Shown: positions 19,939-29,913, counted from the first letter of the stretch. The stretch: 64,000 nucleotides of DNA from Lachnospiraceae bacterium (GCA_017483735.1 JAFUVF010000052.1:1-64000), one strand, 5' to 3'. Numbers and translations are program-made. The notes: generated by a model from the sequence alone, not told the origin.

Positions 19939-19967
19939 ATTTAATACCTATTTGAGCTCGATTGCAA
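19939..19967 (-). promoter_or_regulatory. Candidate asnA promoter
   Basis: TTGCAA (19962-19967), 17 bases, TTAAAT (19939-19944) on the minus strand, 40 bases before the asnA ATG. Both hexamers are moderate; a shift to TAAATA with an 18-base spacer is also possible. Confidence 0.4.
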
Positions 19968-19974
19968 GAATTTT

Positions 19975-21909
19975 TTAATGCAGCCTCCCGACATAGTACA
20001 CTGTGCACCAGTCAGATACCGATACCGGCTCGTATCCCCATTCAGTCATCTTTTCCCGCAGATACTCGTATTTTTTAAGCATATCTGGTGTTATGTTATG
20101 CCCCAGTGTCTCTGTAACACGCTCATCTCCTACAGCCTTTAACGGCTCGGCTTTTTCAATAATATCCTTTCTGTCATATACAGATGGCACTTTTCTTTCA
20201 TACTCTGTATATCTGTTTTCTATGATTATCACAGGTGCCTCATAGCCTTTTTCTGATAACCTTCCGCCCAGCTCATTCATATCGGCTTCAAATGCGGTAT
20301 AGCTGTAGGAACGAAGGTCGCACCATGGATTGAACGCCGCAGGGAGCTGTAAATAGAAGGATAATGCCGGAAGGTTTCCGAAGGTTATAGAGTTTTTGCC
20401 CAAAAGCCTCAAACTTTCAAGCTCCTTATACAGCCCATCCATTCTCTCCGCCCTCTCTGCGGACATCCTTATATTTTTCAGCGCCGGCACATTTTCCGTG
20501 CAGGAATCCATATTTTTAAGTCCTGTAGCCTCTCCGAATACAAAGAATACTCCAAAAAGTGCGGACTGCATAAAGCACATTATGAGGAAGCCTGCAAGCA
20601 TCGTCTTTGCAGGAAGCGCCAGATTGTCCAGAATATCCGTGCTGCTCTTAAGAAGCCTTATGTCCATAAAGCTTCCCACCGTCAGAAACTCAAAGCATTT
20701 CGACAGCGTGTAGGGAGCTATGAGGAAAAGATTGTTAAGGCTTGGATATATGGAATTGTTGCTTCCTATGCTTGTGATAAATATAAGTATAAGCAGAAGC
20801 CCTGCCATAAGCCTGTCCCCTCTCGTATTGCCACGCCTGAATATGTTCAGGACGCAAACAAGCGCCGAGAGCATAAGAAAAAGCACGCCCGGACGATATA
20901 TTGCGCCGTAATTCGTAAATTCAACCGCACAAAAGCCCCTGTAATACAGCCAGATCAGCATAAGCACAGCCACAAGCATGGCTCCCGCAATATTAAGCTT
21001 TCTTAATATTGTCCGTGGAAGCCTCCCCTCGCACATTATCCCCGCAACATAGATAAAGAGTGTAAATACTACAAGAATTATAAATATGCGCACAGCCCAA
21101 TACATATTTTCCCTGTAAGGGGCAATTATCCCCATAAGCATTGAGTAGGGTGTATAATCCGCCGCATTGTCCCCCATATGGAAGGTGCGCATTATTCCCT
21201 CAAAGTATTCCGGCAGACCGTAGAGCATCTGCATATATACAAGCATAATAAGAACTGCAGAAATATACCCTAGAAAACAAAATAACGTACGTTTTGCAGT
21301 TGTAATGAGCGCTCTTCTTTTTTCCTTGATTTCAAGATACTCCACTATCCCGTATGCCCATACTGCTGCAATGAATACAGCCTGAGGCAGATTTGAAAGT
21401 CTGACAAAAATATTAAGTCCAAGAAAAACGCCTGCTATGAATAAGGAAATATATCTGTCCTTCGTAAGACCGATATAGATTTCAATTATACACAGCATAA
21501 GTAAAAGATAAGTTAGATAATTGTATAGCAGCGCTGTGGGGCACCAGCAAAGACTGATTGCCACAAACTCTCCGATTAAAATAATCCACGTTTTAATTTT
21601 TAACACGTTCTTGTAGAAGAAGAAGCCTGTTACGGAAATCAGGCTCACTATGAGAGCAGTATAGAAATTGAGACCTATAAGGCTTTTTCCAAAGGGAAGC
21701 TTAGTAAAAAAGAAGCCTAGCAGATTTCCTATATAGGTGGAGAAGAGCCACATGGGATCCATATGCTCCATACCCATATATTCAAAGTTGGCATAATTAT
21801 ATCCTGTATCCCACAGGTCGATTCCATAGGCAATATGCCTGAGAGGATACAACACCAAAAGCAAAACTGCTGTTATATTAAACCTTCTTTTAGTCTCTGT
21901 TTTGTCCAT
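19975..21909 (-). CDS. Polytopic membrane protein, probable GT-C-like glycan enzyme
   Basis: The 644 residues contain about eleven or twelve hydrophobic segments in the first 470 and a hydrophilic C-terminal domain. An early DLWDTGYNY motif in the first extracytoplasmic loop resembles the acidic loop-1 site of GT-C glycosyltransferases, which use lipid-linked sugar donors. No closer family is recognised. Its ATG lies 20 bases inside the 3' end of the acyltransferase gene, so translation is coupled. The context (acyltransferase and receiver protein upstream) suggests a role in surface-glycan modification. The GT-C assignment is inference from topology and one motif. Confidence 0.6.
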   Translation of the reverse strand: MDKTETKRRFNITAVLLLVLYPLRHIAYGIDLWDTGYNYANFEYMGMEHMDPMWLFSTYIGNLLGFFFTKLPFGKSLIGLNFYTALIVSLISVTGFFFYKNVLKIKTWIILIGEFVAISLCWCPTALLYNYLTYLLLMLCIIEIYIGLTKDRYISLFIAGVFLGLNIFVRLSNLPQAVFIAAVWAYGIVEYLEIKEKRRALITTAKRTLFCFLGYISAVLIMLVYMQMLYGLPEYFEGIMRTFHMGDNAADYTPYSMLMGIIAPYRENMYWAVRIFIILVVFTLFIYVAGIMCEGRLPRTILRKLNIAGAMLVAVLMLIWLYYRGFCAVEFTNYGAIYRPGVLFLMLSALVCVLNIFRRGNTRGDRLMAGLLLILIFITSIGSNNSIYPSLNNLFLIAPYTLSKCFEFLTVGSFMDIRLLKSSTDILDNLALPAKTMLAGFLIMCFMQSALFGVFFVFGEATGLKNMDSCTENVPALKNIRMSAERAERMDGLYKELESLRLLGKNSITFGNLPALSFYLQLPAAFNPWCDLRSYSYTAFEADMNELGGRLSEKGYEAPVIIIENRYTEYERKVPSVYDRKDIIEKAEPLKAVGDERVTETLGHNITPDMLKKYEYLREKMTEWGYEPVSVSDWCTVYYVGRLH

Positions 21910-23050
21910 TTGTTATACACAATTTATCCACATTATCCACTTTTTCTTTAATCAATATATAAACTTTAGCGGCTCCTAAAAGCTTATTCAGGCCTTTAAA
22001 AATAAAATTTCGTATGCTATCAAATATTATTCCCACTGTAAATACCACAATGACCGCCTCTACGGTTCTAAGTATCAGCATTCCCGCAGAATCAATATCT
22101 GCTGCGCCGAACAGTTTCTGCCATGCATAGCGTACTCCCAGATTTTCATGCAGAAGATACACTCCGAGTGTATACGGGGATATTCGGTTTATAAACTTAC
22201 CAAAGCCATCGGGCAGGCGGAGCTCCTTAAACACACCAACTATACCGAGCGATGCTATGAACGGAAAGAAATGATTATATTCTATACTTATCTTCATAAT
22301 ATGCTCTAGCGCTCCCGTTTTTATGTAAACCATATGTAACAGCATCAGCTCTCCAAAGCATAACAAAACTCCGGCTAAATACAGAATCAAGGACATTCCT
22401 CTTTTTTCATAGGGCTTAAAACCGAATTTCCGGATATATGCAGCTGCCATAAACACGCAGATATACCAGAGCACATCATAGCCCTGTCCGTCCATCTCAA
22501 CCCTTGCGGGAAGTATGGATTTTACAAGGGAAAAAACCGTAAACAAAAGAATCAAGGACAGTATGAACTGCTTTTTGTCCATACCCCGCACCGCAAATGA
22601 AAGTATGGGCATAAAAATATACAGAAACACATATGCGGTCATAAACCAGTAATGCCCCATGGTTATGGGGAAGATAAGTGTGAGAACATAATGCAGGGAA
22701 AATTCCTCCTGCGGATATATCCCGAAAAGATATGCTCCCATACCTATGAGCACGGAATAGAACCATATCTGAAGATAGAGCTTTATAAGTCTTGATAATT
22801 TAAAATACGAGGTGCTTAAGAAGTATCCCGACAGAAGCATATATGCGTTGACCGCCACTATGCAAAAGCATTCAAGCACCCACGCCGCATAGCCGTAACC
22901 GGAAACCTCCGGCTTTGAGAGGTCTCCAAGGACATTTCCCTTCCCGAGAAAGTGAAGCACCACAATCATCATCATGGCAACACATCTTAAAGCCTCAAGA
23001 TTGGAGAGCCTGCCGGTGCTTTGATTTTCCCCTGCCTTCAACTCTCCCAC
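21890..23050 (-). CDS. Acyltransferase 3 family membrane protein (OafA/YrhL-like)
   Basis: Predicted membrane O-acyltransferase that adds acetyl or similar groups to extracytoplasmic sugars. It has 386 residues with about ten membrane helices. The family signature is at the N-terminus: LSNLEALRCVAMMMIVVLHF, including the conserved Arg and His. A typical later segment is YWFMTAYVFLYIFMPILSF. It starts three bases after the stop of the receiver-domain gene and overlaps the next membrane protein by 20 bases, so the three form one translational unit. The acyl donor and the target glycan are not visible. Confidence 0.87.
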   Translation of the reverse strand: MGELKAGENQSTGRLSNLEALRCVAMMMIVVLHFLGKGNVLGDLSKPEVSGYGYAAWVLECFCIVAVNAYMLLSGYFLSTSYFKLSRLIKLYLQIWFYSVLIGMGAYLFGIYPQEEFSLHYVLTLIFPITMGHYWFMTAYVFLYIFMPILSFAVRGMDKKQFILSLILLFTVFSLVKSILPARVEMDGQGYDVLWYICVFMAAAYIRKFGFKPYEKRGMSLILYLAGVLLCFGELMLLHMVYIKTGALEHIMKISIEYNHFFPFIASLGIVGVFKELRLPDGFGKFINRISPYTLGVYLLHENLGVRYAWQKLFGAADIDSAGMLILRTVEAVIVVFTVGIIFDSIRNFIFKGLNKLLGAAKVYILIKEKVDNVDKLCITNGQNRD

Positions 23051-23053
23051 GCC

Positions 23054-23818
23054 TTACCCCTTGTATTTCTGCTCCACAAAGAATTTGTCCAGAGTTTCTA
23101 TGAGCTCGTCACGCTTAATGGTCTTTAAAAGATATCCGGCGGGCTTAAGCGAAAGCACCTTCATAATGCTCTCCTTGTCGCTCTTTCCGGTAAGGAACAT
23201 CACGGGTATGGTGCTGGATGAGGCCTCCGCCTTCATCATCTCCAAAACCTGCGGTCCCGGTGTGATAGGCATCTCATAATCCAACAGCACAAGATCGGCG
23301 TGATTACCCGCAAGCCATTGTATCGCCTGCATACCGGAGTTTGCCATTCCGATGCGGAACCTGTCCTTCAGCCATTCTCGTATCATACGGAGATAAGAGG
23401 GGTCGTCATCCACTATCAGAATGCTCTTTTTACGCTCCTCGGTGTACTGGTCATCCGACAATTCCGCTACCTTTTCGAGGAAAAGTCCCATATCCAGCGG
23501 TCTCTCCACCTTTACGGAGATTAAATCCTCCGGCACAAACTGCTCTATAGCCGCAAATTCCTCCTTGCTTCCAATCACAAGGAAGGGCTTTCCCCCTTCA
23601 TCAAGGATATCCTTCAAAAATACCAGCATATCTCCGGAATTTTCTATGGTTTCATCCGCATAGAGCACAAAAAGTCCTGTATTATCCTTTTTTGCCGTTA
23701 TATCCTTGAGATTCCATGATGATTCCTGCACGGAATAATTATTCTTTTCAAGATTGGATTTTATTGCATTTACCAAAAATGTGCCTTCACGCCGAAGTAA
23801 TAAGATATCTCCGCTCAT
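23054..23818 (-). CDS. Response-regulator receiver protein with degenerate N-terminal domain
   Basis: The 254 residues have two parts. Residues 131-254 form a complete CheY-like receiver: acidic triad DDD at 137-139, phospho-acceptor Asp180 in LVLLDYEMP, Thr210 and Lys232. Residues 1-120 look like a second receiver-like or flavodoxin-like fold that lacks the acceptor site (ILLLRREGTFLVNAI; KPFLVIGSKEEF). No DNA-binding or enzymatic output domain is present, so output must be by protein contact. It heads a unit with an acyltransferase and a membrane protein. Its ribosome binding site (GGGGAGAAGG) lies inside an inverted repeat that could hide it. No histidine kinase is adjacent. Confidence 0.82.
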   Translation of the reverse strand: MSGDILLLRREGTFLVNAIKSNLEKNNYSVQESSWNLKDITAKKDNTGLFVLYADETIENSGDMLVFLKDILDEGGKPFLVIGSKEEFAAIEQFVPEDLISVKVERPLDMGLFLEKVAELSDDQYTEERKKSILIVDDDPSYLRMIREWLKDRFRIGMANSGMQAIQWLAGNHADLVLLDYEMPITPGPQVLEMMKAEASSSTIPVMFLTGKSDKESIMKVLSLKPAGYLLKTIKRDELIETLDKFFVEQKYKG

Positions 23819-23822
23819 AGCC

Positions 23823-23878
23823 TTCTCCCCAAAATAAGGTTTGCATTATCTTTTTAACAATACCATATTTGGGGAGAA
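23823..23878 (-). promoter_or_regulatory. Inverted repeat that covers the receiver gene's ribosome binding site
   Basis: Arms at 23823-23836 (TTCTCCCCAAAATA) and 23866-23878 (TATTTGGGGAGAA) are complementary apart from one extra base, with about 29 bases between. On the minus-strand transcript the downstream arm contains the GGGGAG Shine-Dalgarno sequence of the receiver gene. Formation of the stem would hide that site. The same hairpin lacks a T run, so it is more likely a translational switch or protein-binding operator than a terminator. Confidence 0.5.
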
Positions 23879-23891
23879 AATACAAATAAAC

Positions 23892-24617
23892 TTATTTCAA
23901 AGGAAGGATGTCATATTCGGCAATCTCAGACTGCTTAAAGATATGCCACTCGTCCTTTATGCATACCTCAATGGTATCTTCCTCTGCGCCGTACTGCCAG
24001 CCGTAGCCTGTGCCGAAATTGGACTGGTTATCCTCCGTGGGGCGTCCCCCTTCGACGGATGAGGTAATTGTCCCGTCCATGGTGCCGCATCTATATGTAA
24101 CTGTACTGATTTCCTCCGTATCATAATAGATTTTTCCGTTTATCATGACCAACCGCTTAAGCGCCGGAAGCTCCTCCGTTACGGCAATATCCGAATTTGT
24201 CGACTCTTCCGTAGCCTCTGCGCTTTTTACCTCCGCATCAGCCAACCCCTCTACTCCTGCTTCTCCTAATTCTCCTGCTTCTGCCGTTCCTGCCGCTTCA
24301 ACACCTCCCGCATCCGCATCGGACTTTGCATAAAGCTCCGGTTCTGCTATCTCTTCCGTGGTAACAGCCTGCTCAGCGCTGCTTCCCGTCTGCTCTGCGC
24401 TTCCCATCCTAGGAAGGATTGTTCCTCCAAAGAGACCGTAGGCAAGCAGACCTATCCCCAGACACGCCGCTGCCGGGATAATATAGAGAAAATTCCTCTT
24501 AAAGCCTCTTAGCCTACCCCTCTTTTCCAAAAGAGAAGCCTCCAGAATGTATTCATCGGATACACCGGAGAGGGTTCTTATTATCTTTTCGCTCTTTTGA
24601 AGATTTATATCGCTCAT
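23892..24617 (-). CDS. Membrane-anchored partner of the ECF sigma factor (probable anti-sigma)
   Basis: The 241 residues comprise a cytoplasmic N-terminus of about 40 residues (MSDINLQKSEKIIRTLSGVS), one membrane helix near 42-65, a low-complexity Ala/Glu/Gly-rich linker at about 75-150, and a C-terminal extracytoplasmic domain ending in DEWHIFKQSEIAEYDILPLK. Gene order and the ATGA overlap with the ECF sigma stop are those of sigma/anti-sigma pairs. The zinc-type HxxxCxxC motif of many anti-sigmas is absent, so membrane-tethered binding of another type is inferred. It could instead be a target-gene product. Confidence 0.6.
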   Translation of the reverse strand: MSDINLQKSEKIIRTLSGVSDEYILEASLLEKRGRLRGFKRNFLYIIPAAACLGIGLLAYGLFGGTILPRMGSAEQTGSSAEQAVTTEEIAEPELYAKSDADAGGVEAAGTAEAGELGEAGVEGLADAEVKSAEATEESTNSDIAVTEELPALKRLVMINGKIYYDTEEISTVTYRCGTMDGTITSSVEGGRPTEDNQSNFGTGYGWQYGAEEDTIEVCIKDEWHIFKQSEIAEYDILPLK

Positions 24618-25174
24618 AGCTCTATCCCCTCCTTTTCCAGATATTCCTTAAGCTTCTCCCTCGTGCGGGACAGGGACATCTTTATCTTGCTCTCGCCCAC
24701 GCCCAAATCCCTTGCTATATCCTTAACAGGGCTTAAATACCAGTATCTTCGCATAAAAATGATACGACTCTCCTTTTTGAGTCCCGAAAGGAATCCGTCA
24801 AACACCTGTGACAGCTCCATATCATCTATAAGCTCCGTGGCAAAATCCCCGGTAGGTATACAGTCCAAAAGCTCATCCAGTGCCAGAGTAAGCTCCCCTC
24901 CTCCACGTTTATCCGCCCGCCTTGCCTTGTATCTGTCAAGCGATAGGTTCCTTGCTATAGTTCCAATATATGCTGGAAAAATCCTCGGTCGTTCAGGAGG
25001 TATGGTATTCCATACCCTCATATAGGTATCGTTCACACATTCCTCGGAATCCTCAATGTTATAGAGAATATTGTAGGAGATAGTTCTCAGATACCGCCCA
25101 TACTTTTTAGCCGTCTCGTCTATCGCCTGCTCCAGACGCCTGAAAAAGAGCTCTATTATCTTTTCGTCATCCAT
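24614..25174 (-). CDS. ECF-type RNA polymerase sigma factor
   Basis: 186-residue sigma-70-family factor. The start is taken at ATG 25174, where AGGAAAGGAAC precedes; a longer in-frame extension upstream lacks a ribosome binding site. Region 2 is at about 10-75 (ISYNILYNIEDSEECVNDTY, RVWNTIPPERP, FPAYIGTIARNLSLDRYK). Region 4 is at about 125-180 (SRIIFMRRYWYLSPVKDIAR, SKIKMSLSRTREKLKEYL). No sigma-1 or -3 region is present, as expected for ECF factors. Its TGA overlaps the partner gene's ATG. A possible self-regulated promoter lies at 25233-25259. Confidence 0.9.
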   Translation of the reverse strand: MDDEKIIELFFRRLEQAIDETAKKYGRYLRTISYNILYNIEDSEECVNDTYMRVWNTIPPERPRIFPAYIGTIARNLSLDRYKARRADKRGGGELTLALDELLDCIPTGDFATELIDDMELSQVFDGFLSGLKKESRIIFMRRYWYLSPVKDIARDLGVGESKIKMSLSRTREKLKEYLEKEGIEL

Positions 25175-25307
25175 AATGTTCCTTTCCTGCGTAAAATATA
25201 ATGGTGTTATATTTTTTATCATTCTAATTATATAGACGTTTTTATCTATTGGGAAGTCACAAATCAAATGTTTTTTATAGTATTTAAGTTTCCATTTCAT
25301 TTCCATA

Positions 25308-25336
25308 TTGACACCATTTATCGCATATGGTACTAT
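25308..25336 (+). promoter_or_regulatory. Promoter of the HTH-Uma2 gene
   Basis: Perfect -35 TTGACA (25308-25313), 17 bases, TACTAT (25331-25336). TGGTAC occurs twice around the -10 and start (25328-25333 and 25339-25344), a possible operator for the gene's own HTH protein. Confidence 0.75.
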
Positions 25337-25358
25337 TGTGGTACAAGAAGGAGCACAT

Positions 25359-26174
25359 ATGACTATAGAAGAGTTAAAACAAAGAAAAAGAGAGCTTCAT
25401 CTCTCAAACAGCGAGCTTTCAAAGCTTTCCGGCATACCTCTCGGCACGGTGCAGAAGATACTTTCCGGCACTACGGAGAGTCCGAGACACAATACAATCG
25501 CCGCTCTGGAGAGTGTGCTAAAGCCTCGGGACGAATACAGCCTTTCCGGGGGGAACTCCTCATATGTATGTGAGGCGGTGCCTGAATACGGTCTCAACAA
25601 TTCCATGTCCACATATCCCCGCCAGGGCGAATATACTCTCAAGGATTACCTTGCCCTGCCGGATGATAAGCGTGTGGAGATGATAGACGGAGTCTTCTAC
25701 GATATGTCCTCCCCTACCACCATCCATCAGATGATTGCGACCAAAATATGCAATGCGATTATGAATTTTATTGAAAAAAACGGTGGTAACTGCATCCCCT
25801 TCATTGCGCCCACGGATGTGCAGCTGGATTGCGACGACAGAACCATCGTGGAGCCGGATGTCTTTATTACCTGCGACAGAAGCAAGATAAAGCGTGCCAG
25901 ACTTTTCGGCGCTCCGGACTTTATAGTGGAGGTGCTCTCTCCCTCCAACCGCAGACATGATATGTGCCTTAAGCGCAATAAATACGAAAACGCCGGGGTT
26001 CGTGAATATTGGATAGTGGATCCTGACAGGAAAAAGGTCATAGTATATCTGTTCGGCGAGGAGCCGGATACCTTTGTCTACGGCTTTGACGACAAAGTCC
26101 CCATCAATATCTATGACGGGGACTGTATGATTGATTTTGCCGATATATACAAATATATAAGTTTTATCGAGTAA
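25359..26174 (+). CDS. XRE-type HTH fused to Uma2-family PD-(D/E)XK nuclease-like domain
   Basis: 271 residues from ATG 25359 (GAAGGAG upstream; an earlier in-frame TTG is the -35 box and is rejected). Residues 1-56 form an XRE/Cro-type helix-turn-helix (LSNSELSKLSGIPLGTVQKI). Residues about 92-271 are a Uma2 (DUF820) restriction-endonuclease-like fold. Its catalytic-type residues are in IVEPDVF (Glu165, Asp167), PDFIVEVLSPS (Asp187, Glu191) and Lys205, with the hallmark GVREYWIVDPD. Uma2 proteins are abundant in cyanobacteria and scattered elsewhere; their function is largely unknown. The HTH suggests DNA targeting or self-repression. It stands alone on the plus strand, convergent with a chemoreceptor gene. 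Confidence 0.85.
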   Translation: MTIEELKQRKRELHLSNSELSKLSGIPLGTVQKILSGTTESPRHNTIAALESVLKPRDEYSLSGGNSSYVCEAVPEYGLNNSMSTYPRQGEYTLKDYLALPDDKRVEMIDGVFYDMSSPTTIHQMIATKICNAIMNFIEKNGGNCIPFIAPTDVQLDCDDRTIVEPDVFITCDRSKIKRARLFGAPDFIVEVLSPSNRRHDMCLKRNKYENAGVREYWIVDPDRKKVIVYLFGEEPDTFVYGFDDKVPINIYDGDCMIDFADIYKYISFIE

Positions 26175-26180
26175 GCAGCC

Positions 26181-27893
26181 CTACTCCAGCTTAAATTTGT
26201 GTACCTCCGTGATGAGCTCATCCGCCATATCGCTTGAATTCTTCGCCTCATCCCCTATTGATGTGAGGTGCTCCGACATATCAACCGCCTTTTCCGCCGC
26301 ACCGACTACGCCGTTTGCGGATTCCTCTACGGCTATCGAGACAGAATTCGTATATTCCTGAATCCTGTCGATATTTGTCTGTATCTGGGTGCTGAGCTCC
26401 GAAAACTCTTCCATCATTCCGTCAATATGCTCTGCACTCTCGCTGAATTTGCCGCTGGTATCCACAAGTCCGCCGTAGCCCTTCATTGCGCTTTCGTTTA
26501 TGAAGGTTATCATGCGCCTCGCCTCCTCAGCAAGCCCGTTTACAGCGGATATAACCGCCTCAGATACCGTCTTTATCTCCGCTGCCGACGCTGCGGAATC
26601 CTGCGCCAGATTTCCTATCTCGGAAGCCACTACCGCAAAGCCTCTGCCTGCTTCCCCTGCTCTTGCCGCCTCAATGCTGGCATTTAATGACAAAAGATTG
26701 GTCTGCTCGGTAATATTTATGATATTCTCCGTAAGCACATTTATTTGCTCCACAGCCTTTGAGCGTTCAATGCGCTCTTCGAGGGTCTTTGCCATCTCCT
26801 CAACCTGAGCATCAGCCTTTTTCTGTTCATTTACCGCCTCTGAACCTATATTTTCCGCATTCTGCTTCATATCATGGGAATAGCTGCTTCCCTCGCCTAT
26901 TTTATCCACAATATCATGGAAAGCGTCCTTAATATCGCCCATAAGGGAGTTTATCTGATTTAAGGATGCCGAGGTTTCCTCCATTGATGAGCTAAGCTCC
27001 TCCATAGTGGAGCTCACATCCGACGCATCATCCCTGCTCTTTTCAAGGTCGCTTGCGATAGTTCCCGCCGTATTCTGCAGCTTAACAGAATCTGATGATA
27101 CTCTGAGCAGTATATTTCTTATATAATCAAGGAGCTTATTCACATTTTCTCCGATAAGCTCAAACTCATCGCCCGTATGTATATCAATTTTCTTCGTAAG
27201 GTCTCCGTCCCCGTTTGAAAGCTCCACCACCTTGTCGTTAAGCTTTACAAAGCCGGTGCGAAGGATCCTGCTTATTATGAAGAGTATAACTACCCCCGCT
27301 GCAAGCACCGTTACGCACAAGCCTATAATCAGTCCGGCAATGCCTGCCGTCTGCTCATTTACCCAGTCGACGGACAAATCCACCACAGCAAGCCCCACCA
27401 CGCTGCTTCCGTTATATATGGGGCTGTATGCGCTTATATGTGTTCCCCATTCATCGGTATAGGGCTCCGAATCCACGGTTGTGGCTCCTGCGAGAGCTCC
27501 CGCAATCTCCTCCGTGATATCGCCGAATTCATCTCCCGGAAGTCCCGGCTCCTCGGGGTCCGAATCTACCACAAACTCCATGGCATTACCGTTCTTCCTT
27601 ACGGTATAAACATATTCCACACCGCTGTTGTCCAAAAACAGCGTAAGCTCGTCGATTATCTCGTTGTAGGCTTCGCTTCCCTCGTCTCCTGCGTTGATAC
27701 TCTCCAAAAGCACTCCGTCCACGGATGCCGCAACACAACGGTCAATATTCATGGCGTTCTCTTTAATCTGCGTTACCAAAAGACCCTTTGCCCTCTTGTA
27801 AAATACCACTCCGATTATCAAATCAGACGCCACCAGAAGAATCATGATTGCCACAAAAATCTTTACCGCAATCCCCGTTTTCCTAAGCTTCAT
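26181..27893 (-). CDS. Methyl-accepting chemotaxis protein (second chemoreceptor)
   Basis: The start at ATG 27893 is preferred because AGGAGG sits nine bases upstream; ATG 27899 or 27917 are possible. The 570-residue receptor has membrane helices near 8-30 and 188-210, a Cache-like sensor between them ([38 protein letters not shown]), a HAMP segment, and the signalling tip [20 protein letters not shown]. It resembles the receptor at 11021 in layout but differs in the sensor, so the ligand should differ. It follows a Na+/alanine-type symporter and a membrane protein with short gaps, so its ligand may be related to that transport unit. Confidence 0.92.
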   Translation of the reverse strand: MKLRKTGIAVKIFVAIMILLVASDLIIGVVFYKRAKGLLVTQIKENAMNIDRCVAASVDGVLLESINAGDEGSEAYNEIIDELTLFLDNSGVEYVYTVRKNGNAMEFVVDSDPEEPGLPGDEFGDITEEIAGALAGATTVDSEPYTDEWGTHISAYSPIYNGSSVVGLAVVDLSVDWVNEQTAGIAGLIIGLCVTVLAAGVVILFIISRILRTGFVKLNDKVVELSNGDGDLTKKIDIHTGDEFELIGENVNKLLDYIRNILLRVSSDSVKLQNTAGTIASDLEKSRDDASDVSSTMEELSSSMEETSASLNQINSLMGDIKDAFHDIVDKIGEGSSYSHDMKQNAENIGSEAVNEQKKADAQVEEMAKTLEERIERSKAVEQINVLTENIINITEQTNLLSLNASIEAARAGEAGRGFAVVASEIGNLAQDSAASAAEIKTVSEAVISAVNGLAEEARRMITFINESAMKGYGGLVDTSGKFSESAEHIDGMMEEFSELSTQIQTNIDRIQEYTNSVSIAVEESANGVVGAAEKAVDMSEHLTSIGDEAKNSSDMADELITEVHKFKLE

Positions 27894-27928
27894 TACCATC
27901 GCCCTCCTATGAGTCAAAACAATCTGTT

Positions 27929-29905
27929 TTAGTACCAGAATCCCTTCATCATCAGGTACCTGTGCACATTATATATCGAAAGCTCCCCCGCTGTCAGCCC
28001 CAAATGAAATTCAAGAAGCATTGAGAGGAGTCCGAATACAAGAATAAACCATATCAGATATTTAAAAATAATCGTATCCCTGCCCTGCTCCGCAATATAA
28101 AACGCCGAAAAGCACGCCGGAATAAAGAGAAGCCACGCAAAGTCCGTTATATATCTGTTGACTATTCCCGCCATTTCGGTATCCGCTATTATCACTATGA
28201 TTGATAAGAGCAGGCAGAGGACAGAAAAGATAAATGCTTCCCGCTTTCTCCTGTCATCCTTCCTTCCCCTCATCGCAAATATCAGTCCGCTAAGCCAAAG
28301 AACAGGCCTTGTCATAAACACTCCGCCAAACATCCAGTCCCTTACAACTTGACCGATATATTCCGTGGAGTCCGTAACCTGCAATGCAAAGGGGAAATAC
28401 GGCACAATATTGGCAGGCTGGAAAAGAAATGCAAAGATTCCCTCGGGAATCCTGTCCACATAAAAACCCCTGTTTGTCATATCGTTGGTGGTAAGATTGT
28501 AGCTTGCTCCAAAATCAAAGGGCGAGCCAAAGCGTGCGTAATTGTAGAGCATAAGCAAGACGGCGACAATTATATATGGGATTATCAGGCATAAAAAGGT
28601 TATGCCTTCCTTTTTGATTTTACCTGTTTTCTCCCACAATAACGGAAGCACAAGCACACTCGCAATGAGAAATTGCGGTCTGCAGCCCGCTGTCAGAGCT
28701 AAGAAAAGAGCTCCAAAAAAGGTTTTTAAGTTTACATAACTATCCTCATTGACCGCAGAGGTCATAAGTCCCAGACCAAAAAGCGAGAACATAAGCGCCA
28801 TTATAATAGGCAGATAATAAAAATCCGGATGTATCGCCGCCACGAAGAGATTGACCGAGCCGCTCATTATAAAGCTCAAAAGCACATAGAGCATAAAAGG
28901 AGCATCCTTGAAGTATCTTCTTTTAAGCTGACCGAGCAGGAAATATATCCCGCAGACTGTCCCTGCGAGTGATAAGAGCACCCCTATCCATGTAGGAAAA
29001 TCCGCACCGGTCAACACCCTGTACGGGAGATAGAATATAAGCACCGGAACCACACCGAAGTAACAATACAGCTTTCCGTCATAATATGCTATATCCCAGA
29101 GCCCGTCAGCACCCTTTACCGTACTCATACGAAGCGTGCTGTCGTAAGGGTTTGAGAGCCTGCCGATTTCCGAAAGTGCCTCCTCCCTATCCATATCTAT
29201 GTCGAGCCTTCCCTCAATGAAGCTCTCCGCAAGCCTCTGGTACTGAGAATGATAGAGCCATCCCGGATTATGAAATGTGGGGACTAGGTTGACTGATACA
29301 GTCAGCAGACATATATTCAAAAGAATTGCGCCTGCAATCATTGCCCTGCGTGGCAGGCGTTTTTCAAAAAGTGCGCTTGAATATACGCTTGATGCCGGTC
29401 TCAATATATATATAAGTAATAATATGAAAAATGTCCCAAGGAATCTAAAAAACGAGAAAAATACCGGAACGCTTGCGCTTACCGTGACCGCCTTCGTATT
29501 AAACTCCGCTTCCACAGGAGCGCTAAGCTCAAGCTTTATCACGGAAGGCTCTCCGTAGGTATGCACCCTGAAATATTTACTTTTTTCCAAAAGAGGGTAA
29601 ATTGTAGTGCTTCCAAGCTCATATTCAGAGGAATTGCCATCATCCTCTGCGCTTATAGATACCGTGACAGGGAGCGGTGCTCCGTCAATTTCTTCCGCAG
29701 GCACGGCGGCAGTATCAAGATATATATATCCCGGATCCCCCTCTATATCGGTAAGAAACAGCACATTTCCGGCATCCGTTACCTCCGGTGTCTGTTCCCT
29801 GGCAAAAAGGGAGAGCATCGCTCTGTGATTGAAGCCGAAAAACTCAACAAAGAACGCAAATGCCAGAATATATATATATGCCTTTTGTATGGTCCTCCGC
29901 TCCAT
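27929..29905 (-). CDS. Large polytopic membrane protein, glycosyltransferase-like, unknown
   Basis: 658 residues with one N-terminal helix, an extracytoplasmic beta-rich domain at about 35-150, and some ten to eleven further helices. [19 protein letters not shown] and [19 protein letters not shown] are features seen in uncharacterised GT-C-like or DUF-type membrane proteins of Lachnospiraceae. No catalytic signature is certain. It lies eight bases after the AgcS symporter gene and shortly before the chemoreceptor gene. Its job is unknown; transfer of sugars to a surface glycan is one guess. Confidence 0.6.
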   Translation of the reverse strand: MERRTIQKAYIYILAFAFFVEFFGFNHRAMLSLFAREQTPEVTDAGNVLFLTDIEGDPGYIYLDTAAVPAEEIDGAPLPVTVSISAEDDGNSSEYELGSTTIYPLLEKSKYFRVHTYGEPSVIKLELSAPVEAEFNTKAVTVSASVPVFFSFFRFLGTFFILLLIYILRPASSVYSSALFEKRLPRRAMIAGAILLNICLLTVSVNLVPTFHNPGWLYHSQYQRLAESFIEGRLDIDMDREEALSEIGRLSNPYDSTLRMSTVKGADGLWDIAYYDGKLYCYFGVVPVLIFYLPYRVLTGADFPTWIGVLLSLAGTVCGIYFLLGQLKRRYFKDAPFMLYVLLSFIMSGSVNLFVAAIHPDFYYLPIIMALMFSLFGLGLMTSAVNEDSYVNLKTFFGALFLALTAGCRPQFLIASVLVLPLLWEKTGKIKKEGITFLCLIIPYIIVAVLLMLYNYARFGSPFDFGASYNLTTNDMTNRGFYVDRIPEGIFAFLFQPANIVPYFPFALQVTDSTEYIGQVVRDWMFGGVFMTRPVLWLSGLIFAMRGRKDDRRKREAFIFSVLCLLLSIIVIIADTEMAGIVNRYITDFAWLLFIPACFSAFYIAEQGRDTIIFKYLIWFILVFGLLSMLLEFHLGLTAGELSIYNVHRYLMMKGFWY

Positions 29906-29913
29906 TAACCCCC

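Noticed and set aside
25308..25358. 17-residue N-terminal extension of the HTH-Uma2 protein
   Set aside because: Its TTG start is the -35 hexamer of the promoter; ATG 25359 has the ribosome binding site.
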